This document shows positions 31,101 to 39,604 of a DNA stretch of 64,000 nt, in pieces; positions within the stretch are counted from its first letter, which is position 1; each line of letters begins with the position of its first letter. The stretch comes from Prorocentrum cordatum. Taxonomy: Eukaryota > Sar > Dinophyceae > Prorocentrales > Prorocentraceae. The DNA lies in NCBI GenBank assembly GCA_963575745.1, contig CAUYUJ010017821.1, positions 142,001-206,000 of the forward strand, read 5' to 3'. Under the pieces are notes generated by a model. The model was not told where the DNA came from and did not search any database. It was given only the letters and a program-made list of their open reading frames with translations. Both the position numbers and the translations under genes were made by a program.

Positions 31101-34100
31101 GAGTCTGGTGATCCCGAAGACGGTACTTCCCAGGTAGTGCCGCCCACAGGTTTGACAGGTGTTTCCCCACGGTAGTCCTGCGTCTCTGGCAAGGCATCAT
31201 CCGACTCGGGCTTCGACCCCGACCCGCCACCCTGCAGTTGTTTCTTGAACCCACCTGAGTACTGCATCTTCCTGGCAATCGGTGAACGGCTCCGAGACGC
31301 AGAGTCTCCCCTGTGCGCAGGTGCTGGGGGCGGCGTGGGGAGTATCCTGGCTTCGCGAGGGTCAGCACTTGAAGATGCTTTGGCCTTGAGACCCTGATTC
31401 TTGAACTCGACTGTCCTTGCTTGGTCCTCCTTTTTCTGTTCGAGCTTCTTATGCAGCTTGACTTTCTTCTCATTCGAGGTAAGCACGGGCTTCGTTTCCA
31501 TCTTAACCAGACGCTTCCGAGCCCAACGATCTAAGGCGTGGCGATCGAATCCAAAGAAAAGGGGGGATAGTCGGCTGAATCTGATTCCCAATCAAATCCA
31601 GATCCTGAGAGTAACAGGTGTCCGTGGTGAAAGTAAAGGTAGCCCCGCTGGGCGCAGTACGATATCAAATGTGTGTCTGGGTTGCGCCAGACAAAGCCGA
31701 TGGCTACTGAAGGCGAAGGTGGAGCGGTTGCCGAACCCAATCAAGCATTTCTTGAGCAAGACCCAAACGAAACTTTTGTCCCGGGAGCCCTGAGGAGAGA
31801 ATAAGGTGGTCCAGGCATCCTTGTCATACCTGAAAACGTAACCCCTATGCGAGCGTGAGTGGGTACGGCTGCCACCAAAGTTGTCAAAGGAGCGATTCTG
31901 AATAACCCAATGCTTGCAATATTGAAACAGCCTCGACGAAAAATCTTCTGGATGTCTTTGCATGTGTGAAACCCAACTAATAGCTGAATCCAAATGGAAA
32001 ATAGCCCATGAGACCTCTTTGAACCCCTTGGTTTTGCGATTTCTGCGTAAGCTGAATTGTTCGGGAGATTCCCCCGGGAGCCTTCTGAGTTTCAACATGA
32101 TCCTGATACATTGATTCTGAGCCTTGGTAATCAAATCCGCCGTCGTTTTACAAGGGACCCAGGCAGCACCTCTGGATCGGATAATCCCCCCCGCCATACA
32201 GTTAAGTTTAGAGAGACGTTTAGACATGGGGATTTGCTCGTTAATCAAGAACCTACTGTTAGCCCAAAAGGCTTTGTTGATCTGTGAAATACCCTGCTTG
32301 ACATCTTCGTGACAGGATCCAGTGGCGGAGAGAATTGGACCCAGCACCTTGGCCTCCGGTACTACAGACCAAGTTTTCCCAAAGGGATCGGACCACTTGT
32401 ATCCTTGAAAGAAGTAGGGGTAGGCCGGAAGGATTTCCCGATCGTCTTTGAGTTTGAGCCGATGTTCATTCCAGAGCTCCGACTCTACCAGTGCGGTCAG
32501 AGTTGCAAGGTCTTGTTCCGAGGACGCCACCACGAAGATATTATCTGACCAGCTGAGAAGAGCAATCCTGAAATCGAAGCCCAACTGCTCGCAACGGATA
32601 GAGATTCCCAAAGAAGAATGGGTGATTTTCTCCAGGGTGGAGGCGAAACAATCTTCTACGGAAACGCGCGCCAGTATGCATGCCGTCCCAGCTCCTTGCA
32701 TCAACCCACGGTCTCTTTGGATAATCCCAGTGTTTGAGTCCAAAAGTGAGATGGAAACTCGAGGGTTCCTATGCAACCTGATGCAGCCCACTGCTAAGAA
32801 AAGAGGGACTCCCCGTCCCAATAGACTCCGCAGGACTAATCCATAACGAATCTGATCGTGGTGAGCTTTGATATCAGTAATCCCAACCATTCCTTTGTTA
32901 AAGTGATCTCGGCCATATTCTAAAATGTGATAGACACTCGTGTGAAGTTCCTGTAATTGTCCACCTTTGCTGAGCCCAAAAATAAGACCCTTGAGACCTT
33001 TAGAATCAGTGTATGAATCCAGAACTGGCAGAATGGCCCTTGCCACATATGCGTGCCCAATCTTGGCAATTGCAGGCTGAGGAATGACAACTCTAGTTTG
33101 AGAAGGGGTTCCAAAACCCTTGATCTTGTTACCCAGGTGGCCCCCGAATGTGACGTCGTTCCAAAATTCGGGATCGCCTAAGCAGGCCTGTATACACCCC
33201 GTGAGCCTTTGGGACCATCCCGAAGCTTTTACTACCGCCGTACAGGCGAACTCTGTGTCGATCTTTCGGGGGGCCTTGATGTTGTCCAGCGCGTCCTCCA
33301 GCAAGGAGGGAATGATGGGGTCGCTGTAGAAGTTGAAGAAACCCAGAGAGCGAAGCCAGGCGATGTCCTCCTGACGCTCCGATTCTGAGAGTCCCCACCT
33401 CTCGCTGTATTCTTCAGCAACCAGTGTGGTACAGCGGTCCACTTCAAAAATCTTGACTTGATCTACACAGAAACCCAATATGGGTAGGAGAGACTTGCGG
33501 GAGGCCCAGACCCGTTTTCCTTGAGAGGCGTTGAGCGCAACCTGAGCCAAATCGCGTTGAAGTTTAGTTATCTTAAGAGCTTTCAAGAGGAGCTGACCCA
33601 AGGCGACCCTCGTGGCTTCGTTAAGTTCGGAGTTGAACCGTGTCCTGAGACTCTTGACCCAAAATGGCTCTTCGGCAAATCTACTAAAACTCCTTGGGAG
33701 AGCCTGAGTCGCTTCATAAACCTGGCCCAACATGTTTTCCCAGAAATCAAAGGAGAGGGTGAGGTCCCTTGGATCATGATACCTGGCCGCACATGAATCG
33801 GGCTGTTCTTCGTCATTTAGACGAATAAGTTCCGCTGATTCGGGAAACAGACCCTGGGCGATCTTCCTAACCTCCAAAATGTTTGTAGGAGTCCACAGGA
33901 GAGGTCTTCTCTTACGAAACTGCTGGTGAAAGGCCAGGACATCACAGCCAATAAGGGCATGGTCCCCTGGGACGCCCGCCCAGCAGGCGAAACAGTCAAA
34001 AGAGAGATCACTCCTGGCGAGAGCAATGTGATCGATCGTGCTGTTGGCTTGAGAGAGCGCCTGCTCACCATCGGGCTTCCTAGTGAATTGCATGGAAGTC

Positions 34101-36275
34101 TCTTGGAACCTGAGAGGGCACCAATGGAGATCGAGATATGAACAAGCTTCGCAGAACAATCGGAATTTCTGGTCTCCGTTACCTTGATCGGCATTCATGT
34201 CCCCCAACCAAGAGAGAGTAGACCCCACAGGGCGGGATCGACCGAGTTGGATGGCACAGTTTAGAGAATCATGGAAAAATCATGGGCAAGATGAGAGAAG
34301 AGAAAGGATCTGGCATGATGGTGGCGTCCATCGAGACAGTCGGGACGAAGATCAACACGGATAGATCTCCAATCGCAGACAATGTCTTTCACACGTTTTC
34401 TCAGAGATTTGTGCACAAGCACGCCCATGGCCCTACGCCCGGGGCCAGAGTGATGGCGGTAGTAAGCGTGGCCATTGAAAACAGGGCGTAGTAGCCCATC
34501 GTTTTGAAGGCAGCCCTTGAAATCCGCCTCTAAGATGCAAATTAAGCCCCAGCACTTCAGCTCGAGCAAATCTAGGTTGGCTTGCATTTGAGTCTCGTCG
34601 GCCCACTTGCCCTGCACATTGAGTGCACAAACGAGACCCCTCACGTAGGCATCTCAGAGAGAGAGTGCCTCGTCGATGGTGTCTTTCAGCGTCTTGCGGA
34701 GTGCTTCATCGGGGATCTCCTTGAGAGACTCGTGCCACTGAAATTCCCCATCCTTGATAACACCTATCTGATGGTCCAAGACGAAAAATTTTCGAGTCCG
34801 AGAACAAATCACGTAACTGTCTGTGCGATCTCCCATTGCCTTTTCCAGTGCACCTGAAACTGTCTTGAACAATTTTGCTGGGCCCCGCTCCTCCTTAGTA
34901 CTGATCTGTCCACACCAGATCAAATTTTCCAAGTACCCAGGGATCTTGAGATCACGGATCGTAGCTGCCGCTTGAAGTCCCACCGCAATCGAACTCCATT
35001 TGATCTCAACACAACTCCCATGCCCAAATGGTGCAACAATATGCGTGGGCTGGGGGACGTCTGCTCGGCGAAGGATCGCCCTCGCCTTTTCCAGAGCCTC
35101 CTGCTTCTTGAGATTCCAGCCCAAGTTGGTGAGAATGAAGATGTCTCTATCTGCTCTTGGGGTGCTGGCCCATGGCGGACCCTTTTTCCTGGAGGGACCC
35201 TGGCTTGACTGGCTTTCTAGTTGTTTGGCTGCCATTTCCGCGCGCAGGGACTTCTGCTCCAGTTCGACAGCCAGAATCCTTTCGTTGAAGGCTTTCTGCA
35301 CCTCGGTCTCACCTGCCTCAAGGTTGGCAAGCTTTACTTCGTGGTCATTGATCAAAGTGACCGCTACTGAGAATTCCTGAGCCAACGCCTTTTGAGTTCC
35401 CAATACGTCAAGTTGTAACGAATCGATACGGTCCTTGATGGGAGCGATCTTTTTATCTAGGAGCGACTCGAGTTGCACCAAAAATCCGTCAGCCCCTGTG
35501 GCTGTCGAGACAGCCCCTGAAGAAATTGAACCATTCTCTCCCAAGCCTGTACCCTTAGCAGAACCCTTGGCCGCCAGTGTTCTCATAGCCTTCGAGGCCT
35601 CTTGCTGATTTTCTTTGTCTTCGTCTACCATCCGAGCATCGTCTCTCAGTCTTTTCTGCTTGTCGATATCTAAAGACAAGAGCTTTTGCATGGTTTCTCC
35701 AATCTGCAAAGTCGGCATTGCCGAAAGTGTAAGAACGAGCCAATTGCCCAAAATTTTGAGATGAAAATGAAGCGCCGAATTGACAAAACCCAACAAATTC
35801 GCGAGTTCGCCAAATTGAGTCGATATCCCACCAATGAAAGTAAAATCTCACTGATAAATCCCACTGATCAGACCCAAATTGAACCAATCTCGCTGAACCC
35901 GAAGACGAAGGCAGCGATGGCCGCCGCGCCCCCCGCGGCCCCGCCGCGCCCCCTTAAGCCCGCCGCGCTGCCTTGGTGGACGAGGAGGAAGAGGAGGCGG
36001 AGGATGAGGAGGAGGAGGGAGTCTGGACTGGAGGTGGAGCGGAGGGAGGAGGAGGAAATGGACGAGGAAGGAGGAGGAGGAGAGGAGGAGAGGATAACCT
36101 TTGTCTCTGCCCCCTTCTCTGCACCACCCGCTGCAACGAACTCCCTGACACGGTCAGTCTCCACCCGCCGGGTGAGGTCCTCATCATCATCATCAGCGCC
36201 AGCGCCAGCAGCTCCGTGGACACCTGGCTCATACTGACGGTCTTCGTGTACCAGGCCATCATAATGTTCCGAAGC
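25184..36275 (-). CDS. multi-exon gene with C-terminal PHD/RING-like zinc finger, 5' incomplete
   Basis: Three exons with matching phases: 36275-36099 (59 codons, acidic, GCCAG|GCTTCG to ACAAAG|GTTATC), 27027-26246 and 25496-25184. Upstream exons and the start were not identified. The middle exon carries a helical Ala/Glu/Arg segment, a Pro run (PVPPPPPPPAPG), an acidic patch (DDVPDEDDDIDV) and a folded part of unknown function (near SVMWLDELDAAGERV). The last exon has Cys-x2-Cys-x13-Cys-x2-Cys-x4-His-x2-Cys and a later CHLC pair, a C4HC3-like spacing seen in PHD and RING fingers, so a protein- or chromatin-binding role is plausible. The intron between the first two exons contains the 8.9 kb LINE. 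If the downstream acceptor is used, the LINE is removed with the intron; if the upstream copy is used, the protein is broken. Confidence 0.65.
25497..26245 (-). other. last intron of the zinc-finger gene
   Basis: Bounded by GTTGAG|GTCGGG and TGGAAG|GTTGAA (minus strand), in phase 2. The interior is GC-rich and mostly non-repetitive, with a short G-rich patch at 26140-26200. Confidence 0.6.
27022..27034. repeat. target-site duplication of the LINE, 3'-side copy
   Basis: CGCTGCCTTGGTG on the plus strand, identical to 35966-35978. It contains the splice acceptor CCAAG|GC of the interrupted gene on the minus strand. Confidence 0.8.
27035..27056 (-). repeat. (ATC)n tail of the LINE
   Basis: Seven perfect ATG units on the plus strand (ATC/CAT on the minus strand) lie between the LINE body and the target-site duplication. 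Many LINE clades end in a short tandem repeat instead of poly(A). Confidence 0.8.
27831..29668 (-). pseudogene. unknown ORF region in the LINE 3' part, two frame changes
   Basis: Three overlapping open segments on the minus strand follow each other: an ATG-initiated segment from 29668 to a stop at 28799, then 28830-28150, then about 28200-27831. Each handover changes frame by one base. Together they could encode about 600 residues. The first segment is globular with many Trp, Phe and Cys; the last is rich in Trp and Tyr (YYDTWFDPESGWPH and YWWDGDFFVEKW). No known domain was recognised. The in-order overlap of coding-looking segments suggests one former ORF with two indels, or programmed shifts. 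It is neither ORF1 nor ORF2 of a standard LINE. Confidence 0.5.
29885..30370. repeat. two diverged tandem copies of about 265 bp in the LINE 3' region
   Basis: Copy one (about 29885-30125) and copy two (about 30145-30370) share, in order, a CCAAACCCATTT / CCAAGCCCGTTT block, TCGAGGC..TTGGCAAAGAG, CGACCCC/CAACCCC, AGAAATGRCCTGG and CTTGTAATCCCA..GATTGA. Similarity is about two-thirds by eye. Confidence 0.6.
30428..31591 (-). CDS. LINE ORF3, unknown protein
   Basis: The frame continues directly from the ORF2 stop (TGA at 31592-31594) with no frame change, and ends at 30428; the first ATG is at 31501 (357 codons from there). The first third is Lys/Glu-rich then Pro/Ser-rich (low complexity); the last 190 residues look globular (for example SRRYIMAFVPQLTGL, ARFYTKEAFIGPEV) and match no domain I know. 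Standard LINEs carry one or two ORFs, so a third one is unusual. It may be translated by re-initiation, by stop read-through, or from a separate message. Confidence 0.65.
   Translation of the reverse strand: MGIRFSRLSPLFFGFDRHALDRWARKRLVKMETKPVLTSNEKKVKLHKKLEQKKEDQARTVEFKNQGLKAKASSSADPREARILPTPPPAPAHRGDSASRSRSPIARKMQYSGGFKKQLQGGGSGSKPESDDALPETQDYRGETPVKPVGGTTWEVPSSGSPDSRSSSSGSEAEVDSPDRRSQPAPKSWEQDKKPWIRKLGPPVLKSQLEYDHSGCPIFAPKGGTDHTSSRRYIMAFVPQLTGLNTFKAKVGEHFQIITVRELTPFIIDNQGPLVSDSIPVLGEHGYLTTRDVTKILWHFGLNTFRSKDIHLFNARFYTKEAFIGPEVCPKKERLHDKSQIFAGSCIVALLYVKDMFEDVGDLITVESGNNGANVRCHLLCKPRFLM
31592..34653 (-). pseudogene. LINE ORF2: endonuclease plus reverse transcriptase, one frameshift
   Basis: Reading starts immediately after the ORF1 TGA in the same frame, with no nearby ATG. 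The endonuclease begins VRGLVCALNVQGKW; its frame ends at 34261. The matching continuation lies one base over and carries GDMNADQGNGD, STIDHIAL and GDHALIG, the Asp/Asn and His motifs of the apurinic-type endonuclease. A five-base T run (plus 34275-34279, A on plus) is the likely site of a one-base loss. The reverse transcriptase follows: TDIKAHHD (motif A), RGLMQGAGTA (motif B) and SWSDNIFVV (motif C, with Asn in place of the second Asp). The C-terminus has a long region typical of LINEs. It ends at TGA 31592. Confidence 0.8.
34654..35718 (-). CDS. LINE ORF1 protein
   Basis: 354 codons from the ATG at 35718 to TGA at 34654. The first 90 residues are charged and Ala/Ser-rich; about residues 80-185 form a long coiled coil (heptads around LLDKKIAPIKDRIDSLQLDV); a Ser/Lys linker with PSRKKGPPWAS follows; and residues 190-290 resemble an RRM-like fold starting DIFILTNLGWN. 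Coiled coil plus RRM-like domain is the usual layout of nucleic-acid-binding ORF1 proteins that package LINE RNA. The open frame extends upstream of this ATG by 26 codons without an ATG. Confidence 0.75.
   Translation of the reverse strand: MPTLQIGETMQKLLSLDIDKQKRLRDDARMVDEDKENQQEASKAMRTLAAKGSAKGTGLGENGSISSGAVSTATGADGFLVQLESLLDKKIAPIKDRIDSLQLDVLGTQKALAQEFSVAVTLINDHEVKLANLEAGETEVQKAFNERILAVELEQKSLRAEMAAKQLESQSSQGPSRKKGPPWASTPRADRDIFILTNLGWNLKKQEALEKARAILRRADVPQPTHIVAPFGHGSCVEIKWSSIAVGLQAAATIRDLKIPGYLENLIWCGQISTKEERGPAKLFKTVSGALEKAMGDRTDSYVICSRTRKFFVLDHQIGVIKDGEFQWHESLKEIPDEALRKTLKDTIDEALSL
35719..35965 (-). other. LINE 5' untranslated region
   Basis: About 60 bp of very GC-rich sequence at the extreme end (35905-35965), then AT-richer sequence up to the ORF1 start. 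No promoter element could be recognised. Confidence 0.5.
35966..35978. repeat. target-site duplication of the LINE, 5'-side copy
   Basis: CGCTGCCTTGGTG, identical to 27022-27034. Confidence 0.8.
35979..36098 (-). repeat. TCC-rich intron remnant upstream of the LINE
   Basis: The 5' part of the interrupted intron, pyrimidine repeat on the coding strand from the donor ACAAAG|GTTATC up to the LINE target site. Confidence 0.6.
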
Positions 36276-36294
36276 CTGGCGGCGCCGGGGGAGG

Positions 36295-36725
36295 AAGGTG
36301 GTCGTCGTCACGACGCGTCGGGCTGCCGTCGCCGTCGCTGTCGCCGCTGTCGCCGTCGCAGTTGCCGGCGCCAACCCGGCGACGCCGTCGCCGCCGTCGC
36401 CGCGACGTCGCCGCGTCGCCGTCGCAGTCGCAGTCGCAGTCGCCAGCGCCGACCCGACGTCGCCGTTGTTGCCGTCGTCGACGCGACCGTCGCTGCGACG
36501 TCGTCGCCGCGTCGTCGTCGTCGTTGTGTCGTCGTCGCCGTATCGTCGTCGTCGTCACGTCGTCGTCGTCGGCCCGTCGGCAACGCCGTCCCGTCGTCCC
36601 GTCGCCGTCGCTGGCGTCGTCGAGTCTTCGCGACGTCGGCGTCGCCGTCGTGTCGTCGTCGAGTCGTCGGTCGGGTCGTCGAGTCGTCGTCGTCGTCGTC
36701 GTCGTCGATGTCGGCGGGCCAGCGG
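36295..36725. repeat. TCG/CGT microsatellite with GTCGCCGTCGCNGT variants
   Basis: A degenerate (TCG)n array containing higher-order CGTCGCCGTCGC and CAGTCGCAGTCG segments and two copies of GCCGGCGCCAACCCGGCGACG / GCCAGCGCCGACCCGACGTCG near 36364 and 36445. Confidence 0.85.
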
Positions 36726-37806
36726 AGGGGCTGAAGGGCCTTGAAGGGGGGCCACGGGACCAGGCGGACAGGAGGGGGGGAGGAGAGGCGGAGCGGAGAG
36801 GATGGAGGGATGGGGGGAACCCGGGGACCTGAGCGGATAGGGGAGGCTGGAACTGAGAGAGTTGAAGAGTGGACGAGGGAACGAGGGGGCCGAGAGGAAG
36901 GAAAGCCCCCCCTGCCTGCGCTGTTGTTTTTTCTCTCATCACCAACTGGTCGTCTGATCTTCGATTCTTCGATGCTTCCTAGCACTACGTCCACTCGTGG
37001 TTCACACGCCACGCCGCGACGGAGCCGCACCACGCACACCTGGCGATCAGCCAGGCTCGCGAGGCGACTCTAGCTTTGAAAGCTCAAAAGAGCTGCTCTG
37101 TCTGTCTGCTACACGCAGACGCAGCACCCTCAGTCCCGCCGAATTAATGCGAACGGATCGGGCGATCGCACGCACTCGCCGCGACCCCCCCGATCGCGTG
37201 GACTAGCGCCTCCAGATCCCCACACTCCTCTCAGAGGAGTATGTGAAGGATCTGACAGGCTAAAGTTCACGTGGTCAGGGGATGGGGACGCGAGTTCACG
37301 CGATCGAGGGAGAAAGAGGCCTTGCACAGGATTGGTAGACGCCCCAAGTCCACAGGTGCTGCACGTGTCCACGTGTCGAGCATGTGTAACGCTCCGGCGC
37401 GAAACGAGTCGTCGTCATTAATCGTTGGCGTCGTCGTCGTCGCCTCGTCATCGCCGTCGTCCAGTCCGAGTCTGTCCTGACACGTCGTCGAATCGCTGCT
37501 GGGCTCGATTGAATGCTCGACGGGCGGCTCGGGGGGGGGCGCACGCAAGGGGGGTGGCAGTGGCCGGGTGGCCGCAGGGGGGGGTGGGGGCCGCGCGTCT
37601 CTATGTCGCTGATGTTACGGTCACGCACTTCCCTGGCGCCCCGATGTCCCTCCACGAAGCCACCCCACCGTTGCGCCCCCCCAAGTTATGGCAAGTGACT
37701 AACGAGCACGTCGAAGCCATGCTGCCAGGCCGCTGAGAAGACATTGCAACTTAACTAAAATTGTAAAATTGCCTGCCCTGATGCACCGAGTGCGGCCCGA
37801 ATGCGC
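36726..37806. other. intergenic region, no gene supported
   Basis: G-rich low complexity at 36740-36900, then about 900 bp of mixed sequence. A palindrome CTCCTCTCAGAGGAG lies near 37218-37232. One minus-strand open segment (37548-37267) has an acidic Thr-rich composition and could be an upstream exon of the zinc-finger gene, but it lacks decisive splice evidence. Confidence 0.4.
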
Positions 37807-38670
37807 CTAATACACGAAGTCACGCCCTGACCGCGGGAACTGCAGCTTCCGGAGCCTCCGTAGGTTGCGGAGGCCGCCCGCGTTGCAAACGTAAGTACAG
37901 GGCCTCCAGAGCTTCGCAGGGATGAGTTCCTGGCCGAACGCCCCGCAGGCGGCGCAGAACACAACCGAGCGGTAGGTCTTCAGGCAGTGTGATTGCTCAA
38001 CATCGGGCCAGACCGCTGGGCCCGCCTCGGCCCAGAGGGCCCAGGCGGGGCGCCTCGCGACCCAGACAATCCCGTCGTCGCTCTCGTCGTCGGCGTCGTC
38101 GGCGCCCTGTGGGCCGCCGTGCGGGGCGCAAGGGGCGATCGCGAGCGGGCCGGGCTGCTGGTCGGCGTGCGGGACAATCGCGAGGTCCGGCGCGGGCTGC
38201 TCCTGCTCCAGCTCCTCGGGCTCCTCGGGCGCGAACAACGGGGCCACCGCGGCCACCGCGGCGGCCCGCATCACCGCGGAGCGGTTCAACTCCGGCAACT
38301 GCGGCCTGGCCCCGAGAAGCAACGCCGCCACCTGAGGCTGGTCGTCCAGCGGCACCTTCCCCCTCGCGTCGTACTCAAGATTCACGAAGCCATGCCCGTG
38401 GGCAGAGTCGAAGTGGACTTGGCGGTACGGCCGCGGCTGGCGGTCCTGGCGGCGCACCGCCACCGCCTGCGCAGCAGCGCGCGGCGAGCGGCTGCGCGCG
38501 TCCCGGGCGGCGCGCTGGGCGTCGATCTCGGCGAGGATCACTTCGGTGGGTCTGCCGCCCAGGAAGCGCCCGGGACCCCAGCCGATCGGGCCCCCGAAGT
38601 CAAGCGCCCCGCTCTCCACCTCCACGGTGCAGTCGCTGCTGCGCGCACGTCCACGCTGCGGGGCGGCCAT
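37807..38670 (-). CDS. intronless gene, 287-aa protein with C-terminal Cys motif
   Basis: Complete frame from the ATG at 38670 to the stop at 37807. The N-terminal 130 residues are Arg/Ala/Gln-rich; about 130-215 are Ala/Pro/Glu-rich with acidic clusters (EEPEELEQEQ, DDADDESDDG). The last 65 residues hold SHCLKTYRSVVFCAACG, then LWRPCTYVC, a His/Cys-x2-Cys plus later Cys pattern that probably binds zinc. From memory, similar His-x-CxxC-G tails occur at the C-terminus of many unannotated dinoflagellate proteins; I cannot name a function. It lies on the same strand as the neighbouring host genes, about 0.9 kb downstream of the gap-spanning gene. Confidence 0.65.
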   Translation of the reverse strand: MAAPQRGRARSSDCTVEVESGALDFGGPIGWGPGRFLGGRPTEVILAEIDAQRAARDARSRSPRAAAQAVAVRRQDRQPRPYRQVHFDSAHGHGFVNLEYDARGKVPLDDQPQVAALLLGARPQLPELNRSAVMRAAAVAAVAPLFAPEEPEELEQEQPAPDLAIVPHADQQPGPLAIAPCAPHGGPQGADDADDESDDGIVWVARRPAWALWAEAGPAVWPDVEQSHCLKTYRSVVFCAACGAFGQELIPAKLWRPCTYVCNAGGLRNLRRLRKLQFPRSGRDFVY

Positions 38671-38829
38671 GGCCGGATGCCGAGGAGCCGATGGGCAGAT
38701 GGGCCGTCGAGGAGTCGAGGCGGCGCGGGCAAGGCGCTGGGCACTGCAAAGCTTGAGCCCAAATAGCTACGGAGACACGGAGACACACGACGCGGCCCGA
38801 CGGCCGCGGCGAGGCAACGAGAATCGCGA

Positions 38830-39065
38830 CAGGGTCCAGGAGGTCAGTCCAGTCAGTCTGTCAGCTCTGTCAGCTCTGTAGCTCAGTTCAGTTCAGTCAG
38901 TCAGTCAATCAGTCAATCATCAATTTCATCAATCAGATAAATCATCAATCAGTCAGTCAGTCAGCAGCCAGACAGCCAGACAGCAGTCAGTCAGTCAGCC
39001 AGTCATTCAGTTAGTCAGACGACTCTCGGCCCCAGTTCAGTCTCAGTCAGTCAGCGTGTCAGTTC
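38830..39065. repeat. degenerate (AGTC)n tetranucleotide repeat
   Basis: CAGTCAGTC with variants (CAATCAGT, CAGACAGC, CAGCTCTGT) over about 230 bp. Confidence 0.85.
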
Positions 39066-39604
39066 ATCAACTCCGCCCGTTCTTGTGTTCCCCCCCTCGT
39101 GGCATCTCTTCTGTTATTCCACCATTTGCTAGCAGTCGGTCGGCCCGTCCGCCCGTCCGCCCATACGAGGTCGACGTCATGGGGATCAACGGCGCAACGA
39201 CCACGAGGTAGCCAGCGAGCCAGGCAGGGCGGGAGGGGAGGAGGGAAGGAGGGGAGGAGAGGAGGGGAGTCCGGGAGGAGGGGAGGGGGGGCGGCGGGGG
39301 GAGGGGGAAGGGAGGATGAAGGGATGAGACGAGACGGGAGGGAGGGGGGGGCGAGGACGCGATGACGTCGCTATTGCTGCCGCCGACGCGCCGACGCCAC
39401 CGCTCCCGCCGCCCCCCCCCTTCCCGTCCCTCTCCATCTCTCCACCCCCTGCCAGCCGCCCATCCACCCTTCCCATCCACATCCACACCCCTGCCCATGC
39501 CCATTCTGCCCACCCTTCCCCCTCTACCCCCTACCCACCCTCCCACTTATCATCTCCTCATCCCCTCCACATCATGTGGGACTCCACATCCCCAAATTCA
39601 TCAA
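39066..39604. repeat. G-rich then C-rich low-complexity region
   Basis: GGGAGGAGG tracts at 39225-39350 are followed by CCCACCCTCC/CCATCC tracts at 39405-39570, giving a potential to fold back. No gene is seen. Confidence 0.6.

Larger units (their letters stand above)
27035..35965 (-). mobile_element. LINE-type (non-LTR) retrotransposon with three or more ORFs
   Basis: Order on the minus strand: a short GC-rich 5' end, ORF1 (coiled coil plus RRM-like), ORF2 (apurinic-type endonuclease plus reverse transcriptase), ORF3 (unknown), a 3' region with two 265-bp repeats and another unknown ORF region, and a terminal (ATC)n tail. It is flanked by a 13-bp direct repeat, as expected of target-primed reverse transcription. 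Its AT content is clearly higher than the flanking DNA. One frameshift in ORF2 and at least two in the 3' ORF region suggest an inactive or recently inactivated copy. No RNase H domain was seen after the reverse transcriptase. Confidence 0.85.

Noticed and set aside
36100-36290. Plus-strand frame resembling a membrane segment (VLIIIISASASSSVDTW)
   Set aside because: The minus strand has matching splice borders, consistent phase and joins the downstream exon across the LINE, so the plus frame is the shadow.
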